NCBI GenBank assembly: GCA_030590405.1 | Contig: JAUUYO010000110.1 | Coordinates: forward strand, 1 to 10,957 | Direction of reading: 5' to 3' | Source: Kangiellaceae bacterium | Lineage (GTDB): Bacteria > Pseudomonadota > Gammaproteobacteria > Enterobacterales > Kangiellaceae | Length of the DNA stretch: 10,957 bases | Shown here: positions 6,164 to 10,957 of the stretch, in pieces | Layout of the letters: each line of letters begins with the position of its first letter | Position numbering within the stretch: the stretch's first letter is position 1 | The notes under the pieces: generated by a model | The model's database searches: none | Told to the model about the DNA's origin: nothing | The model's input: the letters and a program-made list of their open reading frames with translations, nothing else | Position numbers and translations under genes: made by a program

Positions 6164-6195
6164 GGGTTGTTGATCTATGAAAGATCAACAGCCCT
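6163..6195 (+). other. Long RNA hairpin between the DUF3301 and ATPase genes
   Basis: TGTTGATCT (6168-6176) pairs exactly with AGATCAACA (6182-6190) around a 5-base loop. The stem extends through a G-U pair, three G-C pairs (6164-6166 with 6192-6194) and a closing G-U, about 14 pairs in all. It starts at the last base of the DUF3301 stop codon. There is no T-run on either strand, so it is not a simple terminator. It more likely protects or separates the two parts of the mRNA, or adjusts expression of the ATPase gene 27 bases later. Confidence 0.7.
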
Positions 6196-6221
6196 AAATC
6201 AGAAGGACATTATTTTAGCTA

Positions 6222-7202
6222 ATGAACCAATGTTGCCTGGAAATAAAAAATCTGGATAAATCGTTAGGTAAGAACGTCGCAATAAGCAGCCTGAACCTAA
6301 GTATATTAAAGGGCAAAAAAATTGCATTGCTAGGTTTGAATGGTGCCGGTAAATCATCTTTCATTCGGCTTTTAGTGGGTGAATCTAAGCCAGATAGCGG
6401 TGATATTATTTATCACACCGATCGCCCGAATCACACTTTAAACCTGCATCCTCAGGATTTATTGTTTAAAAAATCACTCGGTTATCAGGCTGACACCATG
6501 CTCGCGATGACTGAAATGAGTGGGCGAAAATATCTTAGTCTGTGTGGGCTTTATAAAGGGCTTGACTCTAAAAGGATAAAAAGCAAGATAACCTCCCTCA
6601 GCCAGCAATGGGCTATCGAAAATCTCCTCGAACAACCGATGAGTTCACTATCAAAAGGAAACCTGCAAAAATTGGCGATTGCACAAGTGTTTATCGCTGA
6701 GCCAAAATGGCTGTTTTTTGATGAGCCTTGTCAGAGTTTAGACCCGTTGGAACAAGACCGGTTCAATCAAAATATCAAGGGTTTAGTGAATTTTGAGTTA
6801 TGTGTTTTTTCAACCCATAACGTCAGTCATGCGATTGAGGTTGCTGATGAAATAATTCTTTTTCATCAATCAAAAGTGGCTTATCACTTTGAGAGCGATA
6901 AACATAATGATTACCTATTGGTGTGCAAAGGAGAGAATGCCAGGCTGGGCTCCTTAGCCTCCGATCTGGAATTATCAATCAATCAAATTTATCCTCAGGT
7001 TTATCAAATTCAATGCTCAAAAAGCGAACCCCTACAGCAATTACAAAATGACTTGCAGCAAGCCGGAGTGCTGGTCGAATTTTGTCTGCCGGAAGCAAAG
7101 GCCATCATGCCACTGTTTCGATTGCTAGCTAGCGGAGAAATTAACCTGAGCGTTGCTAACACCGCTTCCAATACTGATTTAGCCGAAGGGGAGCGTCAAT
7201 GA
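6222..7202 (+). CDS. ABC-2 type transporter ATP-binding protein, GldA-like
   Basis: A 326-residue cytoplasmic ATPase that should power the membrane protein encoded next. Motifs: Walker A GLNGAGKSS (38-46), Q-loop Q89, signature LSKGN (143-147), Walker B WLFFDEP (163-169) with catalytic E168, and H-loop H199. A lysine in the third place of the signature is common in the DrrA/GldA branch (LSKG), so it is not a sign of decay. After about residue 215 there is a C-terminal extension of some 110 residues, as found in many ABC-2 ATPases, here rich in Gln/Leu and ending in a weakly conserved tail. The ATG has an AAGGA site about 14 bases upstream, longer than ideal. An in-frame TAG just upstream rules out an earlier start. 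Its stop overlaps the next start in ATGA, showing translational coupling. Confidence 0.92.
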   Translation: MNQCCLEIKNLDKSLGKNVAISSLNLSILKGKKIALLGLNGAGKSSFIRLLVGESKPDSGDIIYHTDRPNHTLNLHPQDLLFKKSLGYQADTMLAMTEMSGRKYLSLCGLYKGLDSKRIKSKITSLSQQWAIENLLEQPMSSLSKGNLQKLAIAQVFIAEPKWLFFDEPCQSLDPLEQDRFNQNIKGLVNFELCVFSTHNVSHAIEVADEIILFHQSKVAYHFESDKHNDYLLVCKGENARLGSLASDLELSINQIYPQVYQIQCSKSEPLQQLQNDLQQAGVLVEFCLPEAKAIMPLFRLLASGEINLSVANTASNTDLAEGERQ

Positions 7203-9325
7203 ACTCTTTGATTTCCCAGCTGTTAGTTAATTTGTTTAAACGAAAAAATCTGCAATTTTCCATTCTGATAGTGTTTGTTGCAATCGGTATTTTTTCGACT
7301 CTGAGTTATCATAATTTTTTATACTTACAAGCTCAAAATATCAGTCAACTGTCGGTCTTTAATGAGATCATTAAACCCCTTTCTGGACTGGTGTTACTGG
7401 CGCAATTATTTTTAATGAGTATGGCGGCCTCGCAATTAACTCCTTACTCTTATTCATGTGGGCAACAGGGATTGTTGTTGCATTCGACATTATCGAATAG
7501 TGGGTTAATTTGGGTTAATTTTTTGCTGGTGGTTATTTTCAGTTTGATCGCTTTAGGTTATTTTTTTCTGGTATGTTTTTGCTATTTTTTGCTCAGTGAT
7601 ATTGATGGTTGGTTAATCGTTAGTACTGCTGCTGGATTGTTGTTTGGGGGTCTGCTTTTTGGCTTGTTGATTTTATCGGTTAGCCTGCAGCTGAAGAAAA
7701 GTTTAACCGCATTAGTGCTGAGCTTAAGCGTGGTGGTAGTAGTGTTCGGTTTAGATGAGTATTTGAGAAATCATTTAAGCAGCCATTTAAGCACCCAGTC
7801 ATGGTCTATTTATCTGGATGTATTGATCCACTTACGCGATGGATTGATTATTCCTGGCGAAATTATTCGCTCTATTTTATGGGGGCTGTTGTTTTATTCA
7901 ATATTGCTGTTAATAGTGCAGCGTTTGCGCTTGTCAAATACTAGTAGGGGACTGACCTTACTCATTGTTTCGGTATTAGCATTATTCAGCCATTTTTTGT
8001 TGCAAACCCCTTTGTCTCAAAACCCTTTTTACTCTAGCTTGGGAAATAATAAGGCATGGGATATCAGTCGAGCAAAATTGAATTCGTTGGAGGAGCAATT
8101 TGTTAATCAAATAGCCAAAATAGACGCGCCGATCATCATTACCGCAGTGATTGATGATGAGGAAAATCATGATGAAATCCGCCAGGCCTTTGGGGTGATC
8201 CATCAATACCAGCCGAACGTAAGTTTAACCTTCACTAACCGACAATCCTTAGGCAATCAATCGAGCTTGATCGATCAATTTGTGACCGTGAAAATAGCTG
8301 ATCAGCAACAAAGTATCCGTTATCCTTTTGAGCTAAGCGCAAAAGAATCATTGTCACGAGTGATCATTCAATTGACCACTCGCAACAACCAATGGATTAC
8401 TTTTATTGAAGGGCATGGTGAGCCATCGCCTTTTGGCCAATCCAGCCGGGATATCAGTAGCTTCTTTCAATCATTAAAACAACTCGGCTGGCCGGTCGCT
8501 ATGCAAAACCTCAGCAAGCAACCAATTATTAGCAATAATACTCAAGTGTTAGTGATTGCCGATAGTCAAAAAGAGTGGTTGCCGGGCGAGCTAAACGCAT
8601 TAATGGATTATCTCAATCGAGGCGGTAATCTTTTAGTCTTACGGGAAGCGCAAGATCGTTTGCCTGACGAATTACAAGCTTTGTTAGCCATCAACACCGT
8701 TTCGGGAAGCTTGATCGACTGGCAAGGCTACCAAAGTGGTACACCCCATCCCGCGATCTTGATTGTTAATCAATTTGACACTCATCCAATCAATTCCGGG
8801 ATCAATAGTTTGCTGGCTTTTCCATGGAGCGTTGGGTTGAAAATTGTTAAGCAACAGCAAAAAGATCACAATGAATACCGCGCTATCATTCAAACCCATA
8901 ATGGTGTCTGGAATGAATTTAACCCTGAAGAAATTGAGCTTGCATTTAATCCTGACTCCGGTGAACAGCGTCAGGCTTTTGATTTGGCCTATAGCATTAA
9001 AAATAAACTCAATGGGCAACGGATCATCGTTGTGGGAGACAGTAGTTTCTTGTCTGATGCGGCGATCAACAATTATGCTAATCAGCAGTTTTCTTTGAAT
9101 ATGATCAGCTGGTTATCGTCGCAAAATTTTGAAGAGTTGAAAACTAACAGTCAAGACAGTTTTATACGGGTGAACCCCTGGACGCATTTTCTTTTACAAT
9201 GGTTGTTTGCACTAATATTGCCACTGCTGTTGTTATTTTTTATGAGTTTACGGGCGCTTAAAAATCGGCGACAGCAGAACAATTCGGGGCTGCTGGATAA
9301 TAAAAATGAACTTTCTCATGAGTAA
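7199..9325 (+). CDS. Fused GldF-GldG-type ABC-2 permease with periplasmic ABC_transp_aux domain
   Basis: A 708-residue membrane protein joining two modules that are separate proteins (GldF and GldG) in gliding Bacteroidetes. Residues 1-270 carry about seven hydrophobic segments (about 19-40, 61-78, 104-131, 138-162, 167-185, 225-241, 249-268), an ABC-2 permease with the last helix acting as the anchor of the next module. Residues 285-655 form a large periplasmic domain of the ABC_transp_aux (GldG) type: DAPIIITAVI (309-318), the hallmark FIEGHGEPS (402-410), GGNLLVL (475-481) and VVGDSSFLSD (611-620). A final helix (about 662-684) returns the chain to a basic cytoplasmic tail. The start overlaps the ATPase stop by four bases. 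The substrate of proteobacterial versions is unknown; gliding itself is not implied. Fusion is common in this branch. Confidence 0.9.
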   Translation: MNSLISQLLVNLFKRKNLQFSILIVFVAIGIFSTLSYHNFLYLQAQNISQLSVFNEIIKPLSGLVLLAQLFLMSMAASQLTPYSYSCGQQGLLLHSTLSNSGLIWVNFLLVVIFSLIALGYFFLVCFCYFLLSDIDGWLIVSTAAGLLFGGLLFGLLILSVSLQLKKSLTALVLSLSVVVVVFGLDEYLRNHLSSHLSTQSWSIYLDVLIHLRDGLIIPGEIIRSILWGLLFYSILLLIVQRLRLSNTSRGLTLLIVSVLALFSHFLLQTPLSQNPFYSSLGNNKAWDISRAKLNSLEEQFVNQIAKIDAPIIITAVIDDEENHDEIRQAFGVIHQYQPNVSLTFTNRQSLGNQSSLIDQFVTVKIADQQQSIRYPFELSAKESLSRVIIQLTTRNNQWITFIEGHGEPSPFGQSSRDISSFFQSLKQLGWPVAMQNLSKQPIISNNTQVLVIADSQKEWLPGELNALMDYLNRGGNLLVLREAQDRLPDELQALLAINTVSGSLIDWQGYQSGTPHPAILIVNQFDTHPINSGINSLLAFPWSVGLKIVKQQQKDHNEYRAIIQTHNGVWNEFNPEEIELAFNPDSGEQRQAFDLAYSIKNKLNGQRIIVVGDSSFLSDAAINNYANQQFSLNMISWLSSQNFEELKTNSQDSFIRVNPWTHFLLQWLFALILPLLLLFFMSLRALKNRRQQNNSGLLDNKNELSHE

Positions 9326-9917
9326 AGGAATAACCCAGAGTCAATGGTTAAATATTGTCATCATTGTGATATCTGGCTTAATTCTGGCATTTATGTTGAT
9401 TGGCCGTTTTATGAATCAAGCGGTGGATGAATCGCATATCGAACAGAGCACTCAACAATCATTGCGGCTAACCAGGATCGATTTTGGCGGGCAACAAATA
9501 ATCCTTCAGCCGTTGGAAAAAAGCTCGCAACCAGCGTTAAAATGGTCGGTTAAACCGGTGTCTTCGTTATCAGCCAAGAAGGTTGAAGAGCTGGTTTCTG
9601 CTTGGCAACAAGTATTAGCGATGCCTGTTGAACCTTCTTATCAACACCAGCAAGCAAACTATTCACCAATTGCCACCGTGTTATTGTATTTTGCAAAGCG
9701 CGCGCAGCCGTTAATTGCTAAAGTTGAAGTGGTTAACCACCAAAACCACCAACAACCGATTGTCATCAGTTTTGTTTCTACCGGACAACAGTTAGTTATT
9801 AAAGATCTTATCGTAAGGCAACTGATCCCAGCGCAAACGCTTCGAAAGCGCTTGCTAAAACAGCCTGTCTCGGATGAAACTATCTCAGATAAAGCTACCC
9901 CGGAAGAACAGCACTAA
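9306..9917 (+). CDS. Small anchored periplasmic protein, DUF4340-like
   Basis: A 203-residue protein with one membrane helix (about 14-34) and a periplasmic remainder. The third gene of Gld-like cassettes usually encodes a DUF4340 protein, often well over 300 residues. Here SLRLTRIDFGGQQIILQP, then a tryptophan-containing stretch LKWSVKPVSSLSAKKVEELVSAW (given in parts: LKWSVKP at 78-84, KKVEELVSAW at 91-100), resembles the first part of such a domain, so this looks like a reduced single-domain form. The assignment is by weak similarity and position. The start at 9306 overlaps the permease gene by 20 bases and has a TGGA site about 8 bases before; a second in-frame ATG at 9318 would shorten the overlap to 8. 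The C-terminal tail is polar and probably disordered. The stop shares one base with the mutM start. Confidence 0.8.
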   Translation: MNFLMSKGITQSQWLNIVIIVISGLILAFMLIGRFMNQAVDESHIEQSTQQSLRLTRIDFGGQQIILQPLEKSSQPALKWSVKPVSSLSAKKVEELVSAWQQVLAMPVEPSYQHQQANYSPIATVLLYFAKRAQPLIAKVEVVNHQNHQQPIVISFVSTGQQLVIKDLIVRQLIPAQTLRKRLLKQPVSDETISDKATPEEQH

Positions 9918-10726
9918 TGCCAGAGCTACCAGAAGTTGAAACCACTTGCCGAGGGATCGCGCCCTTTGCCAAAGGACAAAAGATAAGTCGGGTCATTGTT
10001 CGGCAGAGTAAGTTACGTTGGCCAGTCGATCAGTTGTTGGATAAAAAGCTCGCGGGACAGACGATCATTGATATACGCCGCCGCGCGAAATACCTGTTAC
10101 TTGATACCCAGATTGGCAGTCTGATGATCCATCTGGGGATGTCTGGGAGTTTGAGGATTATCGAGCAGCTAACGCTTAAAAAACATGATCACATTGATAT
10201 CTGTTTGGGTAACGGAAAGACCATTCGTTTTAACGATCCAAGACGCTTCGGTAGTGTTATTCTTAATCAACAGGGAGAGCAACATTCGTTGTTGGCCAAA
10301 TTGGGTGTCGAGCCACTCGAACATGAATTTAACGCCCATTATTTGCACAGCAAAGCAAAAGGCAGAAAGATCGCTATCAAGTCTTTTATTATGAACAATC
10401 ATATTGTGGTTGGGGTGGGTAATATCTATGCACAAGAATCACTTTTTCTGTCGGGCATACATCCCAACCGGGCGGCTTGTAAAATTTCGTTGGCGAGGCT
10501 TGAAAAGTTGGTTTTAACCATCAAACAGGTTTTAGCCAGAGCGATCGAGGCGGGTGGTAGCAGTTTAAAAGATTTTACCGGGGCCGATGGCAAGCCGGGC
10601 TATTTTCAACAAACCTTGAATGTTTATGCTCGCGGCAATCAAGCCTGCCTGAAGTGTCAAACCAAACTAAAGCAAGTGACTATTGGTCAGCGAACCACGG
10701 CCTATTGCCCACAATGCCAACGTTAA
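9917..10726 (+). CDS. mutM: Formamidopyrimidine-DNA glycosylase
   Basis: The bifunctional base-excision repair enzyme that removes 8-oxoguanine and formamidopyrimidines and cuts the DNA strand by beta,delta-elimination. The 269-residue length is normal. The protein begins MPELPEVE: Pro2, freed by Met removal, is the catalytic nucleophile, and Glu3 is the key acid. Other conserved residues are Lys58, Arg110 in NDPRRFG (about 106-112), Asn169 in VGNIYAQE (167-174), and Arg259 in GQRTT. The zinc finger has Cys244, Cys247, Cys264 and Cys267. No key residue is missing. The start is fixed by the family N-terminus. The ATG shares one base with the stop of the DUF4340-like gene (TAATG), so mutM translation is likely coupled to the exporter genes. 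A GGAAG site lies about 11 bases upstream. An own promoter inside the upstream gene cannot be excluded. Confidence 0.98.
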   Translation: MPELPEVETTCRGIAPFAKGQKISRVIVRQSKLRWPVDQLLDKKLAGQTIIDIRRRAKYLLLDTQIGSLMIHLGMSGSLRIIEQLTLKKHDHIDICLGNGKTIRFNDPRRFGSVILNQQGEQHSLLAKLGVEPLEHEFNAHYLHSKAKGRKIAIKSFIMNNHIVVGVGNIYAQESLFLSGIHPNRAACKISLARLEKLVLTIKQVLARAIEAGGSSLKDFTGADGKPGYFQQTLNVYARGNQACLKCQTKLKQVTIGQRTTAYCPQCQR

Positions 10727-10742
10727 ACGAATTATATGACAT

Positions 10743-10934
10743 CAACTACTGGACTACCTGCAAGTGGGTAAAGGTCGTCTGGGAGGTTTGATTGCCCAAT
10801 TCGAATCTGTCATGGCAATGGCGTCAGCTATTGACCAGTATGTGTGGACAAGTGATTCGAGGCGAGCTGAAAATCAACCAGCAGGCAATAAAAAACCCAG
10901 TATAAACCGGGTTTTCAGAGGCTACTCGTATTGA
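10743..10934 (+). pseudogene. Possible remnant of a reading frame downstream of mutM
   Basis: A frame of 63 codons is open from just after a TGA to a TGA at 10932-10934. Its first part reads like real protein (LLDYLQVGKGRLGGLIAQFE, about residues 2-21, then MAMASAIDQY). It has no start codon before an internal ATG at 10812, no ribosome site, and its last third is the terminator hairpin. It may be a decayed gene end or chance. The family is not recognised. Confidence 0.2.
10892..10915. terminator. Bidirectional hairpin terminator downstream of mutM
   Basis: AAAACCC (10892-10898) pairs with GGGTTTT (10909-10915) around a 10-base loop. The plus-strand T-run has four bases; read on the minus strand the stem is followed by about six T. 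It can end mutM transcripts, and may serve still better for a converging gene to the right of the window. The distance from the mutM stop is about 165 bases. Confidence 0.65.
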
Positions 10935-10957
10935 ATGTCTTAGACTTACAAGTCCAG

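Noticed and set aside
6362..6368. Degenerate ABC signature (LSKGN) as a sign of an inactive ATPase
   Set aside because: LSKG is common in the DrrA/GldA branch, and Walker A, Walker B glutamate and H-loop are intact.
7199..9325. Evidence for gliding motility from the GldF/GldG similarity
   Set aside because: Proteobacteria often carry this transporter type without gliding, and no other gld, spr or Type IX secretion genes are in the window.
10838..10957. Minus-strand frame through the mutM terminator into the right edge
   Set aside because: Its residues come mainly from the terminator hairpin, it ends without a family-like C-terminus and no other support is visible.

Overview
The window looks like chromosomal DNA of a gammaproteobacterium of moderate, slightly AT-rich composition. 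The evidence is an Allochromatium-type 2[4Fe-4S] ferredoxin, a DUF3301 protein, an orphan ExbD/TolR protein and a full-length MutM, together with clear Shine-Dalgarno sites and tight gene packing. A marine group such as Kangiellaceae or Alteromonadales would fit, but the sequence alone does not settle the genus. No phage, insertion sequence, CRISPR array, tRNA or rRNA was found.

Left arm (1-4499, minus strand): a MacAB-like export operon. In transcription order it holds a periplasmic adaptor with an N-terminal membrane anchor, a LolD/MacB-type ATPase, two different MacB/FtsX-type half-permeases, and the first 15 codons of a further gene that runs off the left edge. One ATPase with two unequal permeases and an adaptor suggests a heteromeric pump spanning the envelope. 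The substrate cannot be read from the sequence.

Centre (4500-5330): a 353-bp divergent intergenic region dense with small repeats and palindromes, then the GTG-started ferredoxin gene (fdx, YfhL type), then a 217-bp gap with two 20-bp tandem repeats that overlap a candidate promoter.

Right arm (5331-10726, plus strand): an orphan ExbD/TolR gene closed by a strong intrinsic terminator, then a compact run: DUF3301 protein, ABC-2 type ATPase (GldA-like), a fused GldF-GldG-type permease/auxiliary protein, a small anchored DUF4340-like protein, and mutM. The last four genes overlap by 4, 20 and 1 nt, so the DNA glycosylase gene is probably translationally coupled to the exporter genes. The ATPase, the fused permease and the anchored protein resemble the Gld/ABC_transp_aux transporters, whose substrates are mostly unknown outside gliding Bacteroidetes.

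Right end (10727-10957): a short non-genic tail with a possible decayed reading frame and a bidirectional hairpin terminator. The most interesting points are the reduced three-gene Gld-like cassette fused to mutM expression, the orphan ExbD, the helically phased repeats in both promoter regions, and the unidentified gene at the left edge.
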